From Jeotgalibacillus soli (GTDB lineage Bacteria; Bacillota; Bacilli; Bacillales; Jeotgalibacillaceae): 64,000 bases of DNA. The translations under genes were made by a program, and so were the position numbers. The stretch covers positions 186,001-250,000 of the forward strand of contig NZ_JXRP01000019.1 in the NCBI RefSeq assembly GCF_000829435.1. The letters are read 5' to 3'. Below are positions 29,450 to 38,003 of the stretch, piece after piece. The stretch's first letter is position 1. Every line of letters begins with the position of its first letter. The notes beneath the pieces are model-generated. The model made no database searches. It had not been told where the DNA came from and saw only the letters and a program-made list of their open reading frames with translations.

Positions 29450-29492
29450 GATAAAAGGAGCGTAAATTCAAATCCTTTTTATCTTTTCTTTC
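29450..29492 (+). terminator. Possible intra-operon terminator after pspA
   Basis: GATAAAAGGA pairs with TCCTTTTTATC across a 13-nt loop, and TTTTCTTTC follows. It would reduce transcription into the downstream three genes. Confidence 0.65.
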
Positions 29493-29522
29493 AAAACTGG
29501 CCTTTGGTTTCGGGCCAGTTTT
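29493..29522 (+). terminator. Second hairpin after pspA
   Basis: AAAACTGGCC pairs perfectly with GGCCAGTTTT over a 10-nt loop, ending 23 bp before the DUF4247 gene. No T-run beyond the stem. Confidence 0.5.
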
Positions 29523-29545
29523 CCTACTGTTTAGGAAGGCGTGTG

Positions 29546-30145
29546 ATGAACATGAAGAAGGCATTAGTGTCCGTAATGATCACAGGAGTGCTTTTTTTTC
29601 TGTCCGCATGCGGCAGTGGATCAGGCTCCCTATTCCGTGATGATATCAGTGACTTTATCAGCGGCAGCTATCAGCTCTACGATACGGTTTCTTCCGCTGA
29701 AAATAGCGATGATTTTGCAAGAATCTATCTTGCTGAAGATCAGGATATCTCCTCTGTTGCCAGCGAACTCCAAAAGCATGAAGAGCCCACAGAGATGAGT
29801 GAGCCTAGAAATGGCAAACAAATTCTTGTGTATGATAATCAGTTCGTAACCTTGACTGAATCAGAAGATGATTCCTCTGATACTATCATCGAGCTGGCAG
29901 GTGAGGAATTTGTCCGCAATAATTACAGCCCAAGCTTTTTTGAAGGCTACCTTTTGGCAACTTTTCTTAATAATATTTTTGGCAACAGCTGGAGCAATGA
30001 CAGAAGTCAGGCATGCCGTTCGAATCCAGATCGATGCTACGGCGGGTATGGCTCTGCAGGAACATTTGTAGGAAAGAACGCAGTTCCCTCTCTCCGCGGT
30101 GGGTCGTCTTCTGTACGCGGCGGCGGAATTGGTGAAGGAAAATAA
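29546..30145 (+). CDS. DUF4247 lipoprotein
   Basis: A 199-aa predicted lipoprotein: basic N-terminus, hydrophobic stretch and lipobox LSAC with Cys22. The mature part is acidic, contains a CRSNPDRCYGGYGS segment with two cysteines, and ends in a Gly/Ser/Arg-rich tail. DUF4247 has no known activity. Start ATG at 29546 chosen for the AGGAAGG site 6 bp upstream; ATG at 29552 is an alternative. Exported partner within the PspA operon. Confidence 0.75.
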   Translation: MNMKKALVSVMITGVLFFLSACGSGSGSLFRDDISDFISGSYQLYDTVSSAENSDDFARIYLAEDQDISSVASELQKHEEPTEMSEPRNGKQILVYDNQFVTLTESEDDSSDTIIELAGEEFVRNNYSPSFFEGYLLATFLNNIFGNSWSNDRSQACRSNPDRCYGGYGSAGTFVGKNAVPSLRGGSSSVRGGGIGEGK

Positions 30146-30166
30146 AAATTGAAAGGGGACTACCTC

Positions 30167-30562
30167 ATGGAAGAATTCTTACTGACGGTCATGTATTTTA
30201 TTATTGCCGTTATGATTGTTGTCATTGGCCTATTTCTTTTTGAGATATTGACTAGAAAATATAAGGATTGGGATGAAATCCTAAACGAGAATAAAGCGGT
30301 GGCTCTTTCCATAAGCGGAAAGATAATTGGGATCTGTATTATTTTAGCGTTTGCTATTTATAATAGCTTTTCATTGACGCAAACATTGATTTGGGGTGTA
30401 ATAGGCGTGGTCCTTCAATTACTGGCCTATGTGATCTTTGAATTATTAACACGCAAATTCTCAGTTGAAGAACAGTTAAAGCAAGGAAATATTGCAGTTG
30501 GAATCATTAGCTTTGCTATTTCTGTAGGTTTGGCCTTTGTCATTGGCGCCTCGATTACATAA
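30167..30562 (+). CDS. DUF350 membrane protein (YjfL-like)
   Basis: A 131-aa integral membrane protein with four hydrophobic segments in two repeats (ENKAVALSISG and GNIAVGIISF mark the repeat units), the DUF350 pattern. In E. coli the DUF350 protein YjfL is likewise encoded beside a PspA paralogue. ATG with AAAGGGG 8 bp upstream; the frame is open further upstream only to a TTG without a good site. Molecular function unknown. Confidence 0.85.
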   Translation: MEEFLLTVMYFIIAVMIVVIGLFLFEILTRKYKDWDEILNENKAVALSISGKIIGICIILAFAIYNSFSLTQTLIWGVIGVVLQLLAYVIFELLTRKFSVEEQLKQGNIAVGIISFAISVGLAFVIGASIT

Positions 30563-30599
30563 TTAGTGCAGAAAATGCAAGGTTAGGGAGTAGAATGAA

Positions 30600-32165
30600 A
30601 TGAAAAACCTGACTGATCTAGGAACGAATCAAAGCAAAGCCATTTATTGGGCATCAGGCATCGTATCCATTTGCGGTATTATTTTTGAGGTATTATTTGG
30701 AGCAGCTGGGTCTTATATTTTGGGAGATGGTGTGAAGCAATATACCCTCACCATCTCGCTTTTTTTAACGGGAATGGGAATTGGCGCTTCTATTAGTGAA
30801 CATGTAACAAAAAATTTAATTTTATCTTTTATTTGGATTGAATATGTGATCGGATTAATCGGGGGCTTTTCTATTTTCTTATTTTTCGGTGTGACCGCTT
30901 TTCTTCCGGAAGGAACCGATTCCATCTTCCTTTACTCCATTACGCTGCTAGTTGGTGGATTGACTGGGCTTGAACTCCCTATTTTAATTCGGAAGGCGAA
31001 TGAAATTGGTGTTACATTAAGAAAAAGTACAGCTAGAGTGCTGTTTTCAGATTATGCCGGAGGATTAATTGGCGGATTATTATTTGTTTTCTGGCTCAGA
31101 CCAGAATTCGGTCTGGTCAAAACAGCTTTTATCGTAGCACTTGTCAATGTTGCTGTAGCGATATGGATCCTTTACTATTTTAAAAAAGAGATTGCCCATT
31201 TTAGATTGCACTTAATAGCTGGTGGTATGTTCTTTCTTACATTATTATCAGGAGTGTTTTGGGGTGATGAAGTAGCCTTTACATTTGAACAGCGGCTTTA
31301 TCGGGACCCGATTATCCACCATGAACAAACTGAATATCAGCAAATCATATTAACAAAAGAACAGGGAGATGTTCGCCTTTTTCTTGACGGACAGCTTCAA
31401 ATGAGCTCGTCAGATGAATACCGTTACCATGAAATGCTTGTACACCCTTCAATAGGCAGTACAGAAACCCCAAACCATGTGTTGGTGCTTGGAGGCGGAG
31501 ATGGCTTCGCTTTAAGAGAACTATGGAAATATGACGAAGTAAAACAAGTGGACCTTGTCGATTTAGATCCTGCGGTAGTCGATTTGGCAAAAACCAATTA
31601 TGATATTGTGCAGTTAAATGAGCAATCCTTTTTAGATCCACGAGTAACCGTCCATCATCAGGATGCCTTTCGGTTCATTGAGAACTCAGATGAACTATAT
31701 GATGTCGTACTAGTTGACTTCCCTGATCCGAACAATGAATCATTGAATAAGCTATACACCTTACAATTTTATCAGCTGCTTAGAAATCATCTAAGACCAG
31801 GTGGCACAATCATGATTCAGGCAACAAGCCCCACCTTCGCTCCGAAAGTTTATTGGACTATCGATTACACCGTAAGGCAAGCTGGACTCCATACGGAAAA
31901 CTTTCATATTGACGTTCCAAGCTTCGGTAACTGGGGATTCATAATGGCCAAAAGAGAAGCAATTAGTGGCGACATTGAAAACGTGGATCTTACAGTAGAG
32001 ACAAAATTTTTAACCCAGGAATTACTGCCAGGACTCACTTTTTTCGGAAAAGATATTGATCAAGATATTACGGATGACAACGGAAAAACGTTTGAGTATC
32101 AGGCGAATACATTAATGCATCCAATTTTACTTCAATTGTATGATGAGGCATGGAAGAATTATTAA
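30600..32165 (+). CDS. Membrane-anchored spermidine-synthase-like protein
   Basis: A 521-aa protein with about seven hydrophobic segments in residues 15-222, then a Rossmann methyltransferase-fold domain of the spermidine synthase family. Family positions seen: DEYRYHE (272-278), GGGDG (298-302), DLDP (321-324), DAF (355-357) and DFPDP (373-377), the last retaining both aspartates of the usual DxxDP. Probably transfers an aminopropyl or related group at the membrane. ATG start with GGGAG upstream. Last gene of the operon. Polyamine specificity cannot be judged from sequence. Confidence 0.85.
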   Translation: MKNLTDLGTNQSKAIYWASGIVSICGIIFEVLFGAAGSYILGDGVKQYTLTISLFLTGMGIGASISEHVTKNLILSFIWIEYVIGLIGGFSIFLFFGVTAFLPEGTDSIFLYSITLLVGGLTGLELPILIRKANEIGVTLRKSTARVLFSDYAGGLIGGLLFVFWLRPEFGLVKTAFIVALVNVAVAIWILYYFKKEIAHFRLHLIAGGMFFLTLLSGVFWGDEVAFTFEQRLYRDPIIHHEQTEYQQIILTKEQGDVRLFLDGQLQMSSSDEYRYHEMLVHPSIGSTETPNHVLVLGGGDGFALRELWKYDEVKQVDLVDLDPAVVDLAKTNYDIVQLNEQSFLDPRVTVHHQDAFRFIENSDELYDVVLVDFPDPNNESLNKLYTLQFYQLLRNHLRPGGTIMIQATSPTFAPKVYWTIDYTVRQAGLHTENFHIDVPSFGNWGFIMAKREAISGDIENVDLTVETKFLTQELLPGLTFFGKDIDQDITDDNGKTFEYQANTLMHPILLQLYDEAWKNY

Positions 32166-32485
32166 ATCAGAGGGGGCTATCTTATTTTTAGCCTCTTCTG
32201 CAGCTTTAGAATAAAGTTTGATCATTTTACTCTCACAATGTTCCACTAACTCTCCCTTTAATTGAAGATTGTACCGAAGCTTATTCCCCGCACCAACATT
32301 CCAGGTAAGCCTCCGATCTCTTAATATTAAATTTATTCAAATTAACAGCACTCTATCTATAATTACTTGATTTTCGTGTACATCCCGAATGTTTGGTAAA
32401 TCTTCGTCTGAATTATGGTAAGTAACTCAATTTTCGCAGACCAAAGTAGGCAGATAAGCCCTGATGTAGCCTGGTACACCTGCAA
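32166..32485. other. Intergenic stretch after the PspA operon
   Basis: A GU-containing 11-bp hairpin at 32169-32199 may terminate the operon, though no T-run follows. On the minus strand an open frame without a start codon runs from about 32335 to 32115 (contains RRLTWNVGAG and YSKAAEEAKNK). It overlaps the 3' end of the upstream gene and is either a remnant or chance. No supported gene. Confidence 0.4.
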
Positions 32486-32799
32486 TTAATAGTTGTAACG
32501 ATTTTGTTGAATCGCCTCTATTTTCGTCCCATGATCAGCGCCGCTTGCTTTAAAATATCGACTTCCATTTCTAGCTGTTTATTTCTTTTTCTTAACTCAA
32601 TCAATTCTTGTTTTTCAGGGCTTCGATTGTCTTTCTCTTTGAACGAACCAGACTGTTGAAATTGAGCAATCCATCTGTCTAAAGCAGATGCAGTTAAATC
32701 ATATTCACGGACAATATCTTGACGACTTTTTCCACTTTCGTATAAAGCAATCACTTGCTTTTTAAATTCTGTGGTTAACGTTCTTCTTTTTTGGGACAG
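32486..32799 (-). mobile_element. IS3-family relic: orfA with truncated orfB
   Basis: The minus strand encodes an IS3/IS911-type OrfA: KRRTLTTEFKKQVIALYE at the N-terminus, an HTH, and a leucine-zipper-like RKRNKQLEMEVDILKQAA. The OrfA stop codon at 32518 overlaps a -1 frame that starts OrfB (IEAIQQNRY) but ends at a stop at 32486, after about 11 codons. The likely original start codon at 32797-32799 reads CTG after a GGGAGGAG site; the first standard start in frame is GTG at 32754. The element is therefore inactive. Confidence 0.85.
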
Positions 32800-32879
32800 A
32801 GTAGATTCGCTCCTCCCTTGTTGTGTCTTATTCTGCTAGCCCTTATTTTTATTGTCCAACCAAGTGCAGCCTATCCACG

Positions 32880-32978
32880 ATAAAAGAAAACTATTTTAAT
32901 TACAATGAAGTCGAGCTTATTATCCTTCCTGATGAGCTAAGAGAACACAATATAGATTATACAAGTTCTGAAGACTGA
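32880..32978 (+). pseudogene. C-terminal fragment of an unrecognised protein
   Basis: An open frame with no start codon ends at TGA 32976-32978 and reads ENYFNYNEVELIILPDELRE and a short acidic tail. It begins about 80 bp from the IS3 relic end. The composition looks coding, so it is probably the tail of a gene lost by insertion or deletion. Family not recognised. Confidence 0.4.
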
Positions 32979-33041
32979 ACAAACTAATACATCATCTCAC
33001 CCTATATATTATTTTATAATTTTTGAATCTAAATTACCCCG

Positions 33042-33118
33042 TTAGCTCGCTCATTAAGCGAAAGGAGCTGCCGTTACGACAACTCCCGCTTCATTCAAGT
33101 ATTCGTTAGTTGAGCTAA
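33042..33118. repeat. 77-bp imperfect palindromic element
   Basis: Outer arms TTAGCTC (33042) and GAGCTAA (33112) enclose AAGCG/CGCTT arms and an inner palindrome, GGAGCTGCCG pairing with CGACAACTCC. It resembles small intergenic mobile elements of bacilli. No other copy in the window. Confidence 0.5.
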
Positions 33119-33127
33119 GAGAGTGGT

Positions 33128-33343
33128 TCATTTTTTGCTCACTTTAATTACAGTATTGATACCTGCCACAATAGATAAAACTCCTATTATATTCATAAGA
33201 ATGTTTTCTATTTCTACAAGGCTTAATGTTAATCCAATTAAAAAAATTCCTAATAAATTTAGAGTAATACCAAGTTTAATTCTTATAATTAACCATTTAA
33301 ATACTTTATGGCTTTTCGTGATTGTGCCATTTCCCTTTAAATG
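33128..33343 (-). pseudogene. Possible remnant of a small membrane protein gene
   Basis: A 71-codon open frame without an ATG, GTG or TTG near its beginning. The translation is basic then hydrophobic (LGITLNLLGIFLIGLTLSLVE, then IIGVLSIVAGI), predicting two membrane segments, and ends in VSKK. It could be a decayed gene or chance in AT-rich DNA. From 33344 to the selO terminator only short repeats were seen, such as TTCAACAA/TTGTTGAA at 33459-33486. Confidence 0.3.
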
Positions 33344-33603
33344 TTAGACGAAATTTTTTCAATATCCTTCTTTCATTAACCTGCCCTGTTAATTTAAGTT
33401 CAACTCTTCGCAATCTCTTGATTTTAACACAAATACCCAATCCCATATGAAAAAGGTATTCAACAATCTGGTCTGGTTGTTGAAAAATAAGGTATTGAAT
33501 AATTTGATACTATGCTATTTTGTGATACGGTTCACCTTACCATCTCGTACTGTTTCCGAAACCTGGAACTCTGACCCTTACTAGAAAGGCAAAAAATAAA
33601 CAA

Positions 33604-33632
33604 AAATAAGGCTGACTCCAAAAAGGAGCAGC
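33604..33632 (-). terminator. Terminator of selO
   Basis: GCTGCTCC pairs with GGAGTCAGC (one bulge) across TTTTT on the minus strand, followed by CTTATTTTTG. Confidence 0.6.
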
Positions 33633-33696
33633 ATTACTTTGTACTATTTTGAGAAAAGAAGTAAGAACCGTTCCTAGTTTCTCTAATGCTTATATA

Positions 33697-35160
33697 TCAG
33701 GTACCACAAAAGGTTCGATATGGGGTTGTTGACTCCGTCAGTGTGGTATATTCTGCCTGTACGTTAGAGTGAGCGTATGGGTTTGAAAGAACGTCCAAAA
33801 GCCGTTCCATCACGCTGTAGTCTCCTTGTCCCACTGCGGCTTCTAGTGCCTCTTCTACCCGGTGGTTCCGTGGGATTAGCGCCGGATTGCTATTTCTCAT
33901 CAACTGATGCGAGGAGGCTTTCGATTCCTCCTGCCTGCCTAGCCTCGCCTGCCAGAGCTCATCCCACTGTTTAAATTCATCGGTGCCAAACAGAGTATTA
34001 TCCCCCGTTGTATCAAAGGTCAAAGCGCGGAAGGTGTTCGTATAGTCCACACGATACTTATTCATCATACTAAGGAGATCTTCAATAAGGCTTTGATCCT
34101 GTTGTTCTTCGTTAAAAATCCCCAGTTTCGCTCTCATTCCAGTGAGCCAATTGAGGTTATATAAAGCTGGATAGCTCGAAATTGCTTCTCGGGCCAGTTC
34201 AACGGCTTCTTCTTGATAATCATGCAGCAGCGGCAATAGGCTTTCAGCAAATCGTGCGAGGTTCCATCCTCCAATATTCGGCTGATTGCCATAGGCATAG
34301 CGGCCTTGAATGTCAATGGAACTGAATACTGTTGCCGGGTCGTAGGCATCCATAAATGCGCAAGGACCATAATCGATGGTTTCTCCGCTAATGGTCATGT
34401 TGTCAGTGTTCATCACCCCATGAATAAAGCCAACCAGCTGCCATCTGGCAATAAGCTCAGCCTGGCGCTTGATCACTTCCTTAAGCAGCGAAAGATATCG
34501 GCTCTCATCAGGTTCTACGTCTGGAAAATGCCGCTTAAGTGTATAGTCAGCCAGGATCCGGAGTTCCTCAACTGTACCCCATTTTGCCACATATTGAAAA
34601 GTACCAACGCGCAGATGACTGGCAGCCACACGGGTTAGAATGGCACCAGGAAGCTCGGTTTCGCGGATTACTGACTCACCCGTTTTCACCACCGCTAAAC
34701 TACGGGTGGTAGGAATACCAAGCGCATGCATGGCTTCACTGATGATGTATTCACGCAGCATCGGTCCAAGCGCCGCTCGACCATCACCCCCGCGCGAGTA
34801 TGGCGTTCTGCCTGAACCTTTAAGCTGAATATCAATCCTCTCACCTTTGGGCGGGACCTGCTCGCCTAGCAGCACAGCTCGGCCGTCCCCTAACATGTTA
34901 AAATGCCCGAACTGATGTCCCGCGTAAGCTTGAGCTAGAGGGAAAGCATCTTTTGGAATCTGGTTTCCGGCAAGCACTGCTATGCCATCTTCGCTTTGCA
35001 GCGCCTGAACGTTTAAACCCAGGGAGTTTGCCAACTGCTGATTGAGAATGATCAGCTTTGGCGACCGTACAGGCGTTGGGTTGATGCTGGAAAACAATGA
35101 TTTCGGCAGACGGGCATAACTGTTGTCAAAATTCCATCCTGTTTCTTTACTCTTTGTCAT
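33697..35160 (-). CDS. selO: SelO-family protein adenylyltransferase (YdiU)
   Basis: Pseudokinase-fold enzyme that AMPylates proteins in redox stress, 487 aa. Predicted ATP-binding Lys114 in [16 protein letters not shown], Asp253 (HGVMNTDN) and metal-binding Asp263 (DYGP) are present. The C-terminus ends YRTFCGT, with Cys where eukaryotic SelO carries selenocysteine. ATG at 35160 has AAAGGAG upstream; an in-frame ATG 72 bp earlier does not. The gene is visibly richer in G+C than its AT-rich flanks, suggesting later acquisition. Confidence 0.92.
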   Translation of the reverse strand: MTKSKETGWNFDNSYARLPKSLFSSINPTPVRSPKLIILNQQLANSLGLNVQALQSEDGIAVLAGNQIPKDAFPLAQAYAGHQFGHFNMLGDGRAVLLGEQVPPKGERIDIQLKGSGRTPYSRGGDGRAALGPMLREYIISEAMHALGIPTTRSLAVVKTGESVIRETELPGAILTRVAASHLRVGTFQYVAKWGTVEELRILADYTLKRHFPDVEPDESRYLSLLKEVIKRQAELIARWQLVGFIHGVMNTDNMTISGETIDYGPCAFMDAYDPATVFSSIDIQGRYAYGNQPNIGGWNLARFAESLLPLLHDYQEEAVELAREAISSYPALYNLNWLTGMRAKLGIFNEEQQDQSLIEDLLSMMNKYRVDYTNTFRALTFDTTGDNTLFGTDEFKQWDELWQARLGRQEESKASSHQLMRNSNPALIPRNHRVEEALEAAVGQGDYSVMERLLDVLSNPYAHSNVQAEYTTLTESTTPYRTFCGT

Positions 35161-35863
35161 AATTTCTCCTTTTCTTCTATTGTCTTTTTGTATAATCTTT
35201 TTTCTCTTATATGAAACAAAAATCATAAACATTTTTAGTTATCTACATTCAATTAAAAACACCCGCAGTCCCTTTTTAATGTCTGCTTCTATCAATTTAT
35301 TATACCGTTTCCACACAAAGATGGCGCCCTTTAAGTAAAATTGATTGCCTGCCACTGCCCTAGATTTGAATTGATTGACTGTAATACATGATTATCGGCG
35401 GCTTTAGAGAGTTGACTTTTTATTAGGTGATTTGATAGGAGATTTTGAAACGCCTTGTATGATGATTCCACTGAATAATTAATTATTACAGGAGAATTAA
35501 CTAATTCGGTAAAAAACGATTTATAGAATTTTAAAAACAATAACCCATAGAGAGATAGGAGATTTGGGTTTAATAAAACAGCACAGCTCACTTACAGTTT
35601 AAAATAACCATAACCATGTTTAAAGTTTACGCATGGTCTGGACGATTCAGGGTCATTCTGCTAATAAATTCCCGGGTTTTTCCGGCAGTAAGCTAAAAGG
35701 TATTACCTATAGAAATTTAGTATATTCATCCTGTTAATTGTCCCTTTCAAATCAACGCTCGCTCGCATTTAATAAAGTAGAAGCACTTGATGCTTAAATA
35801 AACTTGTGTTGTATAAGTATCATGTAGAGTGCAAGTGAGAATTTGATCTAGGAGAGATGTAGC
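35161..35863. other. Intergenic region between selO and the P-loop kinase gene
   Basis: AT-rich 703 bp without a supported gene. An 86-codon minus-strand frame at 35331-35591 starts at GTG without a ribosome site, and its composition does not look coding. TTGATG and TATAAG with a long 19-bp spacer at about 35787-35817 could drive the downstream kinase gene. Confidence 0.4.
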
Positions 35864-36295
35864 GTGAAACTGGGTATTATGTGTGGGATGCCGTTAAGCG
35901 GAAAATCAACATTCGCAAAAATTCTTCAGAGCCAAGGGTGGGTACGTGTATCTCTAGATGATCTCAGGCTGGCTTTACATGGCCAAATTTATAAAGCTGA
36001 GGCTGAACCGCTCGTGTGGGAAAGCACTGAACTTATGGTCCGTTCATTTCTAAAAAGTGGACATAAAGTGGTTGTTGATACAACAAATAGAACGAGAGAA
36101 CGACGTAAAAGATGGATACGTGTTGCTAAGGAATTTGGACTTACATTGGAAATTTTCCACGTTGATACTGATTTTGAAACGTGTAAAGAACGTAACAGAG
36201 CACTGAATCGATTAACTGAAAATGTTTTGAAACAAATCTTCAAAGAATTCCAGAAACCAACTTCAGAGGAGGGGAAAATTGTTAACGTACTATAG
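35864..36295 (+). CDS. P-loop kinase of the AAA_33 / polynucleotide-kinase-like group
   Basis: A 143-aa ATPase or kinase: Walker A GMPLSGKST at residues 8-16, DDLR after strand 2, and VVVDTTNRTRERR as in T4 polynucleotide kinase and zeta-toxin-like P-loop kinases. The substrate (RNA/DNA end, sugar or other small molecule) is not evident. GTG start with AGGAGAG 7 bp upstream. Directly after the stop, a shifted frame stays open for about 23 codons to TAA at 36366-36368, so a frameshift near the end is possible. No operon partner is obvious. Confidence 0.75.
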   Translation: MKLGIMCGMPLSGKSTFAKILQSQGWVRVSLDDLRLALHGQIYKAEAEPLVWESTELMVRSFLKSGHKVVVDTTNRTRERRKRWIRVAKEFGLTLEIFHVDTDFETCKERNRALNRLTENVLKQIFKEFQKPTSEEGKIVNVL

Positions 36296-36573
36296 TAAAA
36301 AATACAGCTATGCAAAGATAAATAAAATGGCTGAATGGTGTGATGACAAAAATAATAGTACTGTGTAAACGAATAATCCTGATTCTGAATTAAGTTATCA
36401 TTTACGGAGCCTCATCATTAGATTAACTATTTTCCCTGCCTTTTCTCTTGTCGATGAATAGTATTTGGACCACTTTGCTTTTTCTACTCTCTTTATGCCT
36501 CACCCTTGTAACAACGAGAGTATGAATTGAATTTTTAAATAGTAAAACAACATTAAGACTGGGAGGAAGAAAA

Positions 36574-37458
36574 GTGAGAAAGTATATCACCTTTGATGTA
36601 GGCGGGACAAAAGTAAAGCACGGACTATTATTAGAGGATGGAACTATTCTTTCAAAAGATAGCTACGATTCCAAGTCCACAAATCTAGAACTATTTTTAA
36701 AAGAAATGGTAGATACCATTGATTTGTATACAAGAAATCATAATGTGAGCGGTGTTGCGATTAGTTTGCCAGGCTTTATTAACCCCCGTACAGGTTATTC
36801 AGAACGAGCCGGGTCTGTAACAGTACTAGATAATCAGAATCTTAAAAGGTTATTAGAAAGAAGAATAACTCTACACGTTGAAATCGAAAATGATGGAAAC
36901 TGTGTTGCTTTAGCAGAAAAATATAGTGGTAATGCACAAAAATGTACTGATTTTATCTGTGTGACAATTGGCACTGGAATTGGTGGGGGGATTTTTATCA
37001 ATGGGAAACTTTTACATGGTCACAGTTTTAGAAGCGGTGAATTTGGTTTTATGATTACCCAGGCTAAAATGGATAACAGTGTATTGCATAACAATGCTTC
37101 TACTACTGCCTTAATCAGATCCTATAAAAAACTCAAAGGCATTAGTGAATCTGAAAGCATAAATGGAGAGACTGTTTTTTTAGAATCTGTTGAAAATATG
37201 GCAGTTAGAAGACTCATTGATGACTGGATTAAAAACATTAGTTATGGAATTTATAACCTAGCAGCAACTTTAAACCCACAAAAGATATTAATTGGCGGCG
37301 GAGTCATCGCTCAACAGGATTTGTTAAGTAAGATAAACGATCAACTTGACCAGCTCTATTGGTGGAAAGATATTAAGATTCCTGTTGAAACCTGTAAACA
37401 TCAAAATGACGCAGGAATGATTGGAGCCATGTACCATTTCATACAAAAGTACGCTTAG
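36574..37458 (+). CDS. ROK-family sugar kinase without the zinc motif
   Basis: A 294-aa ASKHA kinase: DVGGT phosphate-1 motif at 8-12, SLPGF (64-68), catalytic Asp107 in ENDGNC, and IGTGIGGG phosphate-2 motif at about 132-139. The usual ROK zinc signature CxCGxxGC after the GEFG segment is absent. No HTH, so an enzyme rather than a NagC/XylR-type repressor. Likely phosphorylates a hexose or N-acyl hexosamine in the cytosol. GTG start after GGGAGGAAG. No sugar transport genes adjoin it. Confidence 0.85.
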   Translation: MRKYITFDVGGTKVKHGLLLEDGTILSKDSYDSKSTNLELFLKEMVDTIDLYTRNHNVSGVAISLPGFINPRTGYSERAGSVTVLDNQNLKRLLERRITLHVEIENDGNCVALAEKYSGNAQKCTDFICVTIGTGIGGGIFINGKLLHGHSFRSGEFGFMITQAKMDNSVLHNNASTTALIRSYKKLKGISESESINGETVFLESVENMAVRRLIDDWIKNISYGIYNLAATLNPQKILIGGGVIAQQDLLSKINDQLDQLYWWKDIKIPVETCKHQNDAGMIGAMYHFIQKYA

Positions 37459-37483
37459 GGGTGTTAGAAAATTCCCTTTCTTT

Positions 37484-37660
37484 TCAATATCTTTTACCTC
37501 TAATTTCATTTTCGAATTCCTCTATTTTATAAAATCCAATCTTTTCATATATTTTAATGGCTCGTTTATAAAGAGTAACAACAAGTAATTTTAAAAATTC
37601 TCTCTCTTGAAATTCTTCATCAATTATCCTGCCATTTAATACAGTAACTAAGAATTGTCC
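37484..37660 (-). pseudogene. GNAT acetyltransferase C-terminal remnant
   Basis: An open frame without a start, ending at 37484, reads like the end of a GNAT N-acetyltransferase: RAIKIYEKIGF followed by EFENEIRGKRY is the classical motif-B region. Just upstream the likely frame (CARFAFED) continues in another register, indicating a frameshift, and nothing remains of the N-terminal half. Beyond it, 37661-38003 holds a hairpin (37675-37702) and no other gene. Confidence 0.6.
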
Positions 37661-38003
37661 TCAAATGCAAAACGAGCACAACCCTTAATAAAGGATTGTG
37701 CCAGTTAAAAAATCCATTTGGAACATTAATTAACATGATTATAGAGCTATAGCTTATAAAAATATTACTATAATCACTTTTGCGTTGTTTTTTGACTACT
37801 CCCGATAACAGAAAATCTCGTAAGTATTTACACTATTTCAGAGAGAGCTGTATTAAATCATTTAAATGATCTCGTATTTCATAATTTCTGTTGCATAAAG
37901 ATTACTTTCTGAGCCATTGTGATGACCTATTTCCTCACCAATAAAGAGGATAGTTCTGGATCTCATCATTGAATCAATTGTAACAAATTGCTGCCTTAAA
38001 AGC

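Noticed and set aside
32115-32335. Minus-strand open frame after the PspA operon
   Set aside because: Protein-like in parts but has no start, overlaps the 3' end of a real gene, and matches no family I recognise; kept only as a note in the gap entry.
33123-33347. 74-codon plus-strand hydrophobic frame
   Set aside because: GTG start, weak site; the opposite strand gives a more protein-like membrane sequence, so this is probably its shadow.
35331-35591. 86-codon minus-strand frame
   Set aside because: GTG start without ribosome site and no recognisable family; not supported as a gene.
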